DNA of 64,000 nt from Euptelea pleiosperma (taxonomy: Eukaryota > Streptophyta > Magnoliopsida > Ranunculales > Eupteleaceae): the NCBI GenBank assembly GCA_035048495.1, contig CM068552.1, forward strand, positions 25,360,154 through 25,424,153, in the 5' to 3' direction. Positions 1 through 10,750 of this stretch are shown piece by piece. The translations under genes and the position numbers were made by a program. Numbering within the stretch: position 1 is the first letter of the stretch; each line of letters opens with the position of its first letter. The notes below the pieces were generated by a model. It had not been told where the DNA came from, searched no databases, and saw only the letters and a list, made by a program, of their open reading frames with translations.

Positions 1-769
1 TGCCCATCTCAGAAACACACGATCCCCTCTCCTTTATAAAAACAGCTTCTATCATTAAGGAGAAGAGAGAGAATCACATAAGGATCTCATTCCTAAAACC
101 CTCTCACTCTCACTTTCATATTTTGGGTCCAAGCCGTCCCCCTCATTGCTCAAAAATAGCAAGCCACCCCCCCCATTGCTCCATCACCGTCCATCTCTCT
201 TCCCCCATCTCATTCCTCCAAGTTGTCAATTCCTCAAACCCCTCTCACTTTTTCCTTCTGCCATGACCGCCCCATCTCTTCCTCTACACTGGCTGCTCCT
301 CTCCATGATCGGCTGATATTCGCTCAAAAGTGCTTATTTTAAGCAATTATCCTTTTAGAGTTATTGCATTCTCCTACGTAAAATGCTCTATTTATCTACT
401 TTTCTACGTAATAGTCTCTTCTGTTGCGTAGAACACACTTTTCTAGACGAAATGGTATATTTGCATGCATTAAACACATTTTCGGAAGTCTAGATATTAA
501 GCCGTTCTGATAAAATCTCATTACGCGCTTCTTCTGTCGCAGGAAACCCCGATGGAACGATTCTCGAGACTTGTGGGCCCAAATTGATCATGAAAGCCCA
601 TTATCAAAGCTTAAAGAGCCCACATGCTATGACTAGAAGATATGGGCCAAATATGGGCTGAATAAGAGGACCAAAAAGCCGGCCCAAAGAACGAAGAGAG
701 TAGGAGAGCCAATGACCAAGAGACGGACCAAAGCGTTTAAAGCCACATGAGTCAGCAAAGAATGATAGT

Positions 770-840
770 CGACTCTACTGGAGAAGCGTGAGGATGGTCA
801 CAGTGAAGACCAGGGTTCCAGACCCTCCGCCAGTGCTTTT
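770..840 (+). promoter_or_regulatory. tRNA-like Pol III A-box/B-box unit in LTR
   Basis: The B-box-like GGTTCCAGACC lies at 814-824. The A-box position starts 44 nt upstream at 770 (CGACTCTACTGG, degenerate). A TTTT run at 837-840 could terminate Pol III. The same unit with the same spacing recurs in seven other LTRs of the window. It is not a functional tRNA gene, because no acceptor stem pairs. Confidence 0.55.
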
Positions 841-1332
841 ATCTCTATTTTCTGATACTTTCTCTCTCATCTCTCCTTATTCTCTCTCTCTCTTCATCTC
901 TCGGTCCTCGAATCTACTGACCTAACCCCAGAACTCCTGCCCATCAGCTCTATCTCATCTCCCTTAGCTTTCTGACCGTTGGATCTTCCATCGGACCGTT
1001 GGATCTTCAATCGGACCGTTGGATCTCTCTAAATCCATCGATCTACTAATCTGGGTCCCAATCAAGTCACCATCCATCCGATCGCCATCAGACTGTCTGT
1101 CACATCATCTTGTGAGACGCTAGACATCATCAATCCATGCGGGCCAGTAGCCGGGCCCATCTTCATCGACCCGCTGTCCGACCAGTTAGTGGACCCCGCG
1201 AATTTCAAAATAATTTTAATTAAATGGGGGGTCCACTAATTGGGGAGATTCCCCATAAAAAAGTAGTGTTTTACTTAAAAAAAAATATATATATATATAT
1301 ATATTTTTCTTATTTTTTTATTTTCAAAAACC

Positions 1333-1358
1333 CCCTATTTCCATTAAAGGAAATAGGG
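1333..1358. repeat. perfect 10-bp inverted repeat in LTR
   Basis: CCCTATTTCC and GGAAATAGGG are separated by 6 nt. The same hairpin, with the loop bases inverted, is present in the minus-strand solo LTR at 32415-32440, so it is a conserved LTR element and not chance. Confidence 0.75.
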
Positions 1359-1519
1359 AAGCTTTAAAAGGGGGAAGGAGGGGGACGAACCCTAATTTCC
1401 AAACCCTAATCCTCCTTTAATCCCCTCCTTTCTCTCCCAAAATGCTCTTGCCCCCTCTTTCTCCTCGATTTTTGACAATTTTTCCATCTTCTTCACCTTC
1501 TTCTTCGTCATTGTTTCTC

Positions 1520-1541
1520 GCCGGAGTTGCAGAACTCCGGC
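1520..1541. repeat. GCCGGAGTT inverted repeat in LTR
   Basis: GCCGGAGTT and AACTCCGGC flank a GCAG loop. Related and longer hairpins with the same arm sequence recur at 37673-37700, 37735-37755 and 38024-38050 in another LTR copy. Confidence 0.7.
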
Positions 1542-4359
1542 CATCTTCTACCTTGTTTTACCCCTCTTCTCTCCATCTCTTTTGACCCTGTTGGATAGCC
1601 AGCACCTCCACAGAACCCAACAATGGGTTTCCAAGCTATTGCAACTTCGGTTGCTGCCCACGCAACACCACCTGCGTGCGTCTTCTCCGGCCGCTGCAAC
1701 ACTCCACCGCCTGAACGCCGCAACACCCTTCTCCGGCCGCCTCTGCGCGACTGCCATCCACACCGCTTCATCCACTGCCCGTGCCTCCTCCACCGCTGCA
1801 CCGCCTGCCGCTCCGCCTCCCTCTCAAGCCATTACCGCCCCCTACTCCTCCCACGTGCTGGTTCACCATTTTTTGCCGCCTCCCTCTCAAGCCATCACGC
1901 CCAACAACTCCTCCAAGATCATTGGCGGCTTCATTAGTAGCTGGCCAGTCTCTTGGCCAACCTCTCCACCATCCAAGTGATCTCCATGCTCCACGGCTTG
2001 GCCTTGAATCCATTCTCACCAACACCCACCGACATCTTCTCCTCCAACAACCACTCACGGCCTGCAAGTTCTCCACCCCGTTGAGATCACACATCCTTCA
2101 CATCTCCTCCATGCATCCTCACCAATGTTTCCAGTTGAGAAACATTGCCACCACGCTGCCAAACCAGAGTGCACCTCACAACCAATCGGACAGCAAGTCC
2201 AGGCACAAGCACCACATCTCCGGGAAGCAAAGCCATGCGCCCCACGACCATGCCCACGCTTGGCCAAATCATCATCTTCCATGGCTTGGTCGTGAGCCCA
2301 CCATGCCTCTTACCATTGCATGCACATCACCTTCATATACCACCACTTGAGTCAGGCTCTACAACTATCCCACACATCATTGGCCGAAAACCCGGGCCGA
2401 ACCACTCACCGGGTCGATCCCGGTCTCAAATCATGGTAAGTGCGCACAAGGTATTTTCTCTTTCTAGGGTTTACTTTCTCTCTCTAGGGTTTGAAAATAC
2501 ATTCTAGATTCTCTCTATCGAACCCTCCCCAGGCTGATCGCCTTTTTGCACCACTAACTCCGTTCGGTGAATGCAAGAGGGTGAGTTTTTCTCTCACCTC
2601 TACCTTGTCGGCCGGTAAACGACCGAGGTGTGAAAATTCTCTCTCTACCTTCTTCCTCTCTCTCTAAAATCTCTCTTTACATGCTTTCTTACATGCTTTC
2701 TAGAATAGATTTACCGCTTTATTTATTTCTGTCATTTATTTCATGTAAGCAATAGTTTGATTAATGCAATTTGATTTCGATAATTTTAGTCTTCTCAGGA
2801 TCTCTTGGATGTATTTTTAATCTCGACTCGCCATTCTCATCTTTCCACGTTTCTCTTGTATATTATCTGTCATTTTATGTTCTTATTTGCGCTAATCCGA
2901 CTAATCCCGAGTGCGGATCGACATCCGACACGAATCCCTATACAAATCTGTCAATTTTGCAGGATAATCGGATAAAAATTACAAATCTTGTTGATTCTAG
3001 GGTTTCCGTAACCAACGACGTGGAAAAACCCTACTTTCATCGGCTATCCACCATTACCACAGCAAACCGTCCTTGCAACTCCTCCTCTACCGCCCAGCAC
3101 TTCATCTCGTTGCTACCCAAGGAAGGGGCAGCAACACCTGCAACTTCCTCCAAATTATGGGCAGTGTCTCCACAAGCCTCACCTTGCATGCTCCCACGAA
3201 CCCAAACGATGTGCACAGTGTGTGGCCTCTCTTCCACAAGCCATTGCATCATCCCAAAGTCATCTCCTCCATACAAACCAGCAACTCCCAACTTCCATTC
3301 CACACCGGCAACCACCCCTACACGTTCCTCCTTGCTGCCGCTTCTATTTTACCACTTCACCTCGGACTCCACCACCGAACCAGCAAGAACTAACTGTGCA
3401 ACCGTTCTCTCTCCCCATTGAAAAAAAAAAGAGAAAACAGAAAAAAAAAAAAAAAGAAAAAGAAGAAAAGAAGAAGAGAGGAGGAGGGTGTTGAACTTAC
3501 CTCAACCGCCTCCACTACTCCAGCACCGCCCTGCTCTTGCTCCTCTCTCCAACGTTGCTGGTGTTGCAGGCGGCAACACTAAACAACAATCACAACCCGA
3601 TTTTGAAAACAAAACCAGAAAAAAAAGAAAAAAAAAAGAAAAAGAAAAAAGGGAAGAGAAGAAGAAATAGAAGGAGGAAGGAAGGGTACCTCCATTCATC
3701 AACACCACAAGCGTGCTCCTCCATCACCTTCAGCTTCACAGCCTCATTCATCACCACCGTTCAGCCGCTCTCTCCTTTGGCCGATCCTAATCACTTTAGG
3801 TAAGTGTTCATGAGCTTTTTCTCTCTCTAGTCTCTCTCTCTCTAAAACTCAGTTTTCACTCTCTAGATCTCTTAATTTCTTTTTCTCTCTCTAGTTAATC
3901 TCTTTTTCTCTCTTACCATCTTTTTCTCTCTCTAAGTCTAGTTCTTTTCTCTCTCTACAACCTATCTTTCTCTCTCTAGATTAAATCTGTTTATGGCTTT
4001 CTAGATTGTTTTTTAATTTAATTTGATTTTGTAAGAACTCATTGACGATGAATAAAATTGTTATTTTTACATTTGTTAGTTTACTTTTGTGTTTTTGGTT
4101 GTTTGTGGCAATTTCTCTCTCTAAAAATCACTAAGTATGTTTTAAATCGCTTCACCATTCCCACCCCACCACAATTTCTGAGATAAATTCGTTATTTCAA
4201 GTTCATGAATCACGCGAACTAACCCCAAGTGCGGATCGACATCCGACACGAATCCCTATACAAAAGTTCATATTTTGTAGGATTAAAATGCGGATCAAAT
4301 TACAAATGTGTTGAGATTAGGGTTTCCGTAACCAACGACGCGGAAAAACTCTAGTTTCA

Positions 4360-4811
4360 GCAGTCAAGGGTGAAGGGGGGTTGGGCTAGTTTGAGGAAGC
4401 TAGCACGGACGAATCATATGTGGGGTACTGAGATTGGGTTGGGTTGTGTTGTATAGGGTTGCAACTCGAGTGGGTTGGGTCAGGTTGGGGGTCAACCCTA
4501 ACCCAACCCGACCTTCAAGGCTCCTAGCCCGAGCTCGAGTCCAACCCGAGGTTGGGTCTAAGAATCACAACCCGAGCCTAGCCCGATCAGGCTCATCAGG
4601 TTGGATATATAAAGAAAGCGGTTGCCTGAGGCAGAACAAAAATTGATTCGGTTAGTATAGATAGAGGCCACAAAGAGAATTCACCTCAACATGGAGAGTG
4701 AAAGCGGTAAAGATGGAGTTCAGGCTTAAAAAAACACTTACTTACCCCCAAGTGCTATGGTGGCTTACCCCTGTGTACCTCCAACAACCATCTTCAATAG
4801 GGAGTTCAGGC
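4360..4811. other. intervening DNA with a GGGTTGGG-rich hAT-MITE-like patch
   Basis: No gene is seen. 4454-4620 starts TAGGGTTGCAAC and is rich in GGGTTGGGT and AACCCGA motifs. This is the style of common plant hAT-type miniature elements, but I cannot find its other end or a target duplication. The sequence up to 4811 is the left flank of the copia-type insertion and ends in its target duplication CAGGC (4807-4811). Confidence 0.45.
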
Positions 4812-5653
4812 TGAAATTTCACCGGTCTGTTCTCTTTAACTCAATATACCTAGAAGGGGGGGTTGATTAGGTATTTAAAATTAATTATACCTACACAATT
4901 TTACTGGACGATGGTAAGGAAATAAAATTGCATGCCTTAGTTGTTTGATAAAAGATTATCACAACCGACTCAAATCGAATATACCTACGTGGTATATTTT
5001 CTTTTCGTCGTTTGATCTAATCATGATAGATTGCGGAATACAAACAAACAATCACACAAGACAAGAGATTTTTACGTGGAAACCTTAGCCAAGGAAAAAC
5101 CACGGGATCACGTCCAGACAGAAAGTATCACTAACTGAAAAGTTAAACGAAACAAAGGTTACCTACACAGCACCGTTGCAAATATAGCTTCCAACCTTAG
5201 CCAAGGCCTACTGCCAATGCGTCCATGTCCTCTGAATCAACGCTACGAATCCACGCGCGCCCTTCCAATCAAGAAGCCTTATCCACTTGTTCAGTTTGGT
5301 ACACCCCAAACCTACCGTCGATCAGCTTCTCCGATCTTAATTCTTAACACTCCCACCTTTGCAGAAGGTGAAGGATTCAGTACACCCTAAACCCTAAGTT
5401 GCTCAAATGGTGTTGAGTCACACTGGTACACTCAGGCTACTAGGTCGAATATAGAAGTAGAAGACCTAAGCTGAGGAAATGATCAAGTTCTTGGCTTTGA
5501 TTAAGAAGAGAATAAGCTTACAAGATGTGAATGGAAAATAAGCTTCTTGCTCTTCAAATGGACACTCTAATAAATACAATATTTTCTTTTCTCTCTTAAA
5601 GAATAAGTCACTCTGTGTCTCTGTGTGTATTTAGAGAAGGCATAGAAGGGTTC

Positions 5654-5661
5654 TATTTATA
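5654..5661 (-). promoter_or_regulatory. TATA box of copia-type LTR
   Basis: The minus strand reads TTCTATAAATAGAACC. It lies about 85 bp downstream, in the minus sense, of the palindrome array, which is the layout of a U3 promoter. The same box is at 10991-10998 in the 5' LTR. Confidence 0.6.
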
Positions 5662-5746
5662 GAATTCCAAGATCCTGAGTAGTGTGGAATGTGGGATGAT
5701 GGAACTAAGAATTTTAGATCTGAGAAAGACCAATTCTGTGCATGGT

Positions 5747-6083
5747 CCAATCGATTGTACACTTGGTCCAATCGATTGGGCCATGTCCAATCGATTGGAG
5801 ATAAGTGTCCAATCGATTGGGCTCAATAAGATTTCTATTCCGAAGGCACCAATCGATTACACAGAGTCTCCAATCGATTTGACTTAGAAAAGTTTCTGTC
5901 CCGAAGACTCCAATCGATTTCACAGAGTCTCCAATCGATTTGACTTAGATAGGTTTCTATCCCGAAGGCTCCAATCGACTCCACAGAGTCTCCAATCGAT
6001 TGGGCCGAAATAAGTTTCTGCCTCGTAGTTTCCAATCGATTACACAGAGTTTCCAATCGATTGGGCTGTGTCCAATCGATTGG
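5747..6083 (-). promoter_or_regulatory. phased array of CCAATCGATTGG palindromes
   Basis: Thirteen copies of the core CCAATCGAtT start at 5747, 5768, 5787, 5809, 5849, 5870, 5910, 5931, 5971, 5992, 6032, 6053 and 6072. Spacings are 19-22 or 40 bp. The copies at 5849, 5910, 5971 and 6032 are exactly 61 bp apart, so the base is a 61-bp tandem unit. The full palindrome is two inverted CCAAT boxes. The array sits just upstream of a TATA box in the U3 of the LTR and probably acts as an enhancer; that role is inference. Confidence 0.7.
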
Positions 6084-6428
6084 ACTATCCCATTAGTCAA
6101 TATAATTGACTTAGACTCGGGTCTATCCAAAGACTAAGTTTGACCATTATATTTTTGTTCATTTTAAACAATTCCTATCGCCACTAAGTAACTTACCTTC
6201 CTAATCGAGCGTACACGATCGTTAACTGACAAATCGATAGTTACTCAGATGACTCCTATCGTCAACCGTCTGATTCTTGCTTTCTCTATCTTTTAGTCTT
6301 CACGTAGTTGGCGAAGTATGCTTACCACGACATCTCTACGCTACTCTAGTGCTCGTAGGAACAGTTACAAGAATGTTTTTATGTCAAACGAAATCTTTGC
6401 CAAATTGAATATGAAAATATTCCTTACA

Positions 6429-7002
6429 ATCTCCCCATTTGGCAATTCCGTGACAAAAAATATTTAATCATATAGAAGGTAAAAAATAGAAAATACAATC
6501 CCACCCTCTTATATGATTCACTCACTATTTCACACTCTCTTGAAGATAATCAAACAGATATAATGTAATGGCTTTTGATCTGTTCCCTGCACATTCTACC
6601 AACAATACAAACCATGTAATATCATCGGCAATCAATAAATCATTAAAATGCAGTGAGTTAATTATGAACATCACAAGTAGAGAAATTTGAAAAAATAATA
6701 AAAAAATTTTCTCCCCCTATCTCATGTATCAACTTATTTTTACCGCTATGATTTTCTCTCCCCCTTTTTGTCACAGATTGACAAAGGTACAGAAATATAA
6801 GCAAATAACAAGCATGCAATGAATATTATCATGAGAAACAAGTGCATATATACATACAAACCATAATACATAATGGTTTATACCCCGTAACACATAAATA
6901 ACACAAGCAGAGTATAACCATACATAATCCAAGTTTATCGGTGTACAATAATAACAAAGATAAAAACACCCGATAACTCTCAAGACGTCTCTCTCTGGAA
7001 GA
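6429..7002 (-). other. 3' untranslated region of copia-type element
   Basis: AT-rich sequence between the stop of the extra ORF and the 3' LTR, with G/A-rich tracts on the minus strand at 6429-6440, 6713-6720 and 6756-6770 that resemble repeated polypurine tracts. No credible coding sequence is seen; the short open frame here is antisense-like noise. Confidence 0.6.
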
Positions 7003-8358
7003 CTATGTAGATGGACCAGTACCATCATGCTGATCGGGGTCATGAGCTGGTAGATGCTGTCCAAAGCCCATCATGGTAAACTGATACTCCATGTAACGCT
7101 GCATATCATATATGGAGCCCGACATCCTCTCTTGTCCCTCCTTTAAACGGTGAAAGCTCTGTGTCGTCTGCTCCTCATGTGCTGTGAGTCGCTGATTGAA
7201 TCCAACCATCTGATGATGAAGAGACTCAAAGGAGTAAGGGGCAGGCATCTCTAGAGGCTGGACGAAGGATGGATGTGGCTCTAGAGGATGCATCTCAGTA
7301 TTTGGCTGCTGACCACCCAGCTCGGTATCATCCCCTAAGTCCTCATCAAAAATATCATCAAAGTGTGGAGGTACATCTGTCACTCTCTGCACCTGAGACA
7401 TGCTCTTCCTGATAGTCGAAGGTCCAATAGGCCCCATGAGAGAGCACACCTCCTTTGTAGCTCGAATCGACACATCCAGATGAAGTAGGATAGAACTCAC
7501 CAATAGAGGGAAAGGGAGACACGGATGGTTAGCCAACTGGCTACCATCTCTAACCATAGCTCTAAAAATGAACCTCGGAAGGTCAATGACAAATCCAGTG
7601 CCAAGATGGTAAAGAAGCTGAAGACGATCAATGTTCGCCTGTGCCCCATGGCCAGGTGGATCAATGTTGTACCCATAGATGAGGTGCAACAAACGATACT
7701 CAGGGAGAAGAGATGTAAGAGGAATGAAGGTACTCCAATCAAATATCTGCCCTGTGAGAGTCTCGGTCAAGGTGACTCTAGAAGTCGTCATCTCACAAGT
7801 CCTAAGAATGAACTCATATGAGGTAGAAAGACGATGTACGTCCAACAAGGTAGAAATCAGATTAGGTGTAATAGTCGGATAAGCCCCAGAGACATAAGTC
7901 TGAAAGGATAGCTCACTCGGGTCATCACACTGAATGGAGTGCATGCTGGCATAAAAGAGTTTAACCAAGACAGGGTAAAATAGAATGGTCAAGCAAATGA
8001 TAGGAACCCACTCGCGAGATACGAACAACGAATGAACCATAGTACCCAAAATAGTGCTAAATTCAACTACTCGCTCAGTAGTGAATTTATGACCAGAGAA
8101 ATGCTCAAAACGATCTCTAACGAAATCAAAAATGAACGGGGAGATGGGAGCACTCACCGAAGGAATATCGGTATAACGGGCACGACCCCGAGCTCTCCTA
8201 GGTCCTCTGGATGATTCACCCCGCTCTGAGTGCCGAGACCCACTGATTCGACCAGCCTTTTTGGCGCAAGATTGAGTCCGTTGAACCAGGGGTTCTTCAT
8301 CGGCACTTTCCTTTTCAAAAATCACAATAGCTCTTCTACGACGAGAATTAATCGCCAT
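7003..8358 (-). CDS. intact extra ORF of copia-type element (451 aa, putative plant transposon protein type)
   Basis: This open frame begins at ATG 8358 (MAINSRRRR); a TTG nine bases upstream is in frame but unlikely as a start. Residues 1-65 are very basic and serine/arginine-rich, resembling a nuclear-localisation or nucleic-acid-binding tail. Residues about 75-325 form a globular region opening FIFDFVRDRFEHFSGHKF, reminiscent of the domain annotated as putative plant transposon protein in retroelement-borne ORFs. Then comes an acidic stretch (about 330-345) and a Q/H-rich, heptad-like helix (about 375-430), probably a coiled coil. I see no signal peptide or obvious transmembrane segment. 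It lies downstream of gag, where sireviruses carry their extra 'env-like' ORF, but I cannot assign a function. It is the only uninterrupted long ORF in the window, although its element has lost pol. Confidence 0.7.
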   Translation of the reverse strand: MAINSRRRRAIVIFEKESADEEPLVQRTQSCAKKAGRISGSRHSERGESSRGPRRARGRARYTDIPSVSAPISPFIFDFVRDRFEHFSGHKFTTERVVEFSTILGTMVHSLFVSREWVPIICLTILFYPVLVKLFYASMHSIQCDDPSELSFQTYVSGAYPTITPNLISTLLDVHRLSTSYEFILRTCEMTTSRVTLTETLTGQIFDWSTFIPLTSLLPEYRLLHLIYGYNIDPPGHGAQANIDRLQLLYHLGTGFVIDLPRFIFRAMVRDGSQLANHPCLPFPLLVSSILLHLDVSIRATKEVCSLMGPIGPSTIRKSMSQVQRVTDVPPHFDDIFDEDLGDDTELGGQQPNTEMHPLEPHPSFVQPLEMPAPYSFESLHHQMVGFNQRLTAHEEQTTQSFHRLKEGQERMSGSIYDMQRYMEYQFTMMGFGQHLPAHDPDQHDGTGPST

Positions 8359-8506
8359 GAGCACCAAAAATGGAAGAACATACCAAAATAACTCTATTTT
8401 TGCTCAAAAACTCCCCAAAATCCCAACGAAGAGGGTGAAGTAGAAAACTAAGAAATCGAGAGAATCACTCCACAAAACCTTATGTGAATAGTAGATCGGG
8501 CACTTG

Positions 8507-8710
8507 CAATCGATTGGGAGAAATCTGGGAGGCGATTGGATCAATTGGGGTTGAAAATGACCCATTTTTGGTTTTATAAAATCGAACGTCGCACTGTCCA
8601 ATCGATTGGGCTAAGTGGCCAATCGATTGGAGCTTGGCCAATCGATTGGGCTGTACTCTCCAATTGATTGGAGATGTTCGATCGATTGGTCTGTAAAGTC
8701 CAATCGATTG
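8507..8710 (-). promoter_or_regulatory. internal promoter-like block: palindrome array plus TATA upstream of the extra ORF
   Basis: Palindromes of the LTR type start at 8598, 8619, 8638, 8660 (CCAATTGATTGG), 8679 and 8699, spaced 19-22 bp, with an outlier at 8507. On the minus strand, 15-20 bp after the last copy, comes TTTTATAAAA (8573-8582). The ORF start codon is about 215 bp further on. The order, array then TATA then ORF, repeats the layout of the LTR U3, so a separate internal promoter for the ORF is plausible. Confidence 0.55.
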
Positions 8711-8719
8711 GACTGGTTC

Positions 8720-9829
8720 CGGAAGGAAATTTTTTTTTTAAAATTTTAAAACCAATAGGCTCATTTTCCAGGACCCCCAACTAAATCTTTTCAAGTCAAA
8801 AATCATTTTTTTAAACTTCTCGAGAAAAGATAAAACGTCAGAATAAAATTAGAATTCACTTCATGAAGTCAATCTTGATAAGCACTAAACACTGATTTTT
8901 ATTGAAGAGAATTAACTAACACGTTAGTTCACTCTTTTGCTTCATAAAAAATATTAATTTTTTTAGACATTAGCGCAAGTCACAAATCACTAGTAATCAT
9001 AGATTTAAATATCAACAGTAATATCATCAAGTGTAAGTGATCTGAATCCATCTATGGTCCTGGATAAGATTTCAGCAATAATTTCTCATAAGTATCAGAA
9101 TATGGAGGTATCCTGTATCCGATCATAAAATCATCATTAGAGTTATTAAGGGATCTCACATACGCTCATGTATATGGGTATTTACTGATGGATAAGAATT
9201 TTTCTAGCAAATTGGCTATCTTTTACACCATTTTTATTCACTTTGAATATAGGTAGCTTTCACTCTCCATTTAGGTAGCCCTTTCTACAGCAATGAGAAT
9301 CAGATTTCAATTTCAAACAGGGCCATACAGATGGCATTCACTCTAATTTCTTTGGAGGTAGCTGTTTCCTTAGAATAATAACTCTCATTGAGAAGCCAAC
9401 AGTCGACTATAGTGCAGTTTCGAAATCAACTGAAGGTAGAAACACTACTAATTTGAAGTTATAATCAGTAGAGGTTTATTCTCAATTCTAATAGTACAAG
9501 ATTTCACACCTCTATCAAATCCATTCCCTCAGAAATAATCAGTGTGCATGTGAATGTGAGATATACTATTTCAATAATCTTCTACTGCATACTAGTAAAA
9601 ATTGACCAATCATAATAATTAAAAGATATAATACACAGATCAGCAAAATTTTAATAACAGTTAAGTTCTTTTTCTTTGAATGTTCTCAGAAATTACTGCT
9701 CATCAAAATCGTATAATGAACTAATAATTTTAACATTCTTCTGAACAATTAATCTTTTGATTTTCTAAAATATTTTCAATTTTTATTCTTCAAAACGAAG
9801 CAAAATCAAAAAGGAAAAAAAATATCCCT
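8720..9829 (-). other. noncoding internal part of copia-type element
   Basis: AT-rich sequence without long open frames. Protease, integrase, RT and RNase H should lie here in a complete element, but I recognise no pol motif, so pol appears deleted. Confidence 0.55.
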
Positions 9830-10750
9830 CAAAAAATAATAATGGAGAACAAGAGGGGATTGAGAGCACATTGCTAAGAAATATGACATTGTCGAACCTT
9901 TCTCCTTTAGAGAATCTTTCCTAACCCACACAGATGTGAGTTTGGTAGATAGATCAATTCTCTTAGGATCTTTCCTCTTTTGAGTTAGATAACTCTGAGG
10001 TTATTTGAATTTCTCAAGGGACTCAATCTCCTTGATTAATTCTCTAGACCTTTCCAGTAGGTCTTTCATCTTCCTAGATAGCACATCCAAATAATTTATC
10101 TCATAATGTGTCTTCATAGGAATTCTTTGACTTTTCACATTCTGAGTGTTATTCACCATTTTTTCTAAAGGGTTTTGATGTCCTCTTCTCAACTTGTGAT
10201 AGTCTCTGATCACATGACCCATGTTTTTGCAGTACTTACACTGACGAATACTTTTGACAATTTTGATTGGGTCATTGATCTGAGTGAGAATAGCTTGGGC
10301 TTTAACAAAAATCATCTTTGATGAAGACCCTTTTTCTTGATTGTTTTTGTAACCCAAATCTTGTTTGTCTCCATAGACTTTTCCCACACGAAGAATCTCA
10401 TCAAGCTTTGCAGAGCTGGATGAGAATCCTGACACATCCCTCTTTGATTTGAGAACCTCATTTTTTAGGGATTCCTTACGTGTCATGCAAGTTTGGAATT
10501 CACATTCCAATGACTTGTTCCTCTTTAGCAGAGACTCATTCTCTTGCTCTAAATCAGTAATCAACACTTTTAATTTTTTAGTGTCAATTACTAAGGCTGC
10601 TTTTTCAGAGTCAAGACATTTAACCCTATCAGATAAAACTTTGTTAGCCTTTTTCAGAGTCAACAACAACTGTCGAGTCATCCGAGTCCCCTTTGTAAGA
10701 GTCTTCCAAACTCTCATCATCACTGTTTTTGGAGTCTCCAAGAGATCCAT
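9830..10750 (-). pseudogene. gag: gag fragment of copia-type element
   Basis: An open frame of 249 codons (10001-10750) has a Lys/Glu/Leu-rich coiled coil over residues about 25-110. A nucleocapsid-type zinc knuckle follows near residues 170-184, CKYCKNMGHVIRD, in which the last cysteine of CX2CX4HX4C is lost (RDY in place of the expected RDC). After the stop near 10001 the minus strand still reads a gag-protease-boundary-like stretch (SVWVRKDSLKEKG) to about 9890. The N-terminal capsid part is missing. The first 20 or so codons are out of frame with an acidic DSDDE-type sequence in the next frame, so an indel is present. The fragment joins directly onto a truncated LTR at about 10760. Confidence 0.7.

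Larger units (their letters stand above)
314..3039 (+). mobile_element. Athila-type solo LTR (2.7 kb), nested
   Basis: It begins TGATATTCGCTC and ends CCCTACTTTCA. The flanking 5-bp direct repeats are identical: TCGGC at 309-313 and at 3040-3044. There is no internal region, so it is a solo LTR left by recombination between two LTRs. Its first 950 bp nearly match the start of the solo LTR at 36144-38984. It contains a tRNA-like unit (770-840), a perfect 10-bp hairpin (1333-1358), a GCCGGAGTT hairpin (1520-1541) and an (AT)n run near 1287. Open frames inside it look like chance products of CT- and CA-rich sequence. Confidence 0.93.
1..4359 (+). mobile_element. Athila-type LTR, right part, interrupted by a nested LTR
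   Basis: The plus-sense LTR sequence at 1-313 resumes at 3045 and ends at 4359 with CTAGTTTCA, a variant of the family end CTACTTTCA. Before the end it has the family signature around 4226-4250 (AGTGCGGATCGACATCCG) and the block GGGTTTCCGTAACCAACGACGCGG. The start lies left of the window. No primer-binding site follows 4359, so this is a 3' LTR or a solo LTR, not a 5' LTR. The block at 314-3039 is a later insertion. The LTR is rich in CT tracts and has no supported coding capacity. Confidence 0.85.
4812..6428 (-). repeat. 3' LTR of the copia-type element (1.6 kb)
   Basis: It has TG...CA ends: TGAAATTTC at 4812 and CCTTACA ending at 6428. The 5400-6428 part is repeated in the 5' LTR (10766-11507 plus 14975-15117). 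The inner neighbour at 6429-6445 reads, on the minus strand, a polypurine-like tract ending AAATGGGGAGAT directly before the LTR start TGTAAGG. The LTR carries the palindrome array (5747-6083) and a TATA box (5654-5661). Confidence 0.88.

Noticed and set aside
1381..1412. Telomere-like AAACCCTAA motifs
   Set aside because: Only isolated units, common in plant LTRs and promoters; no array.
1508..2507. Several overlapping open frames on both strands in 1508-2507 (and alike in 2771-3803, 37128-38281, 61297-62230)
   Set aside because: They lie inside LTRs bounded by target duplications. Composition is CT/CCA-rich, frames overlap on both strands, and no domain or codon pattern is seen.
5747..6083. 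CRISPR-like array
   Set aside because: Repeats are 12-bp palindromes with 7-28 bp spacers that are themselves repeated; the host is a plant and the array lies in an LTR.
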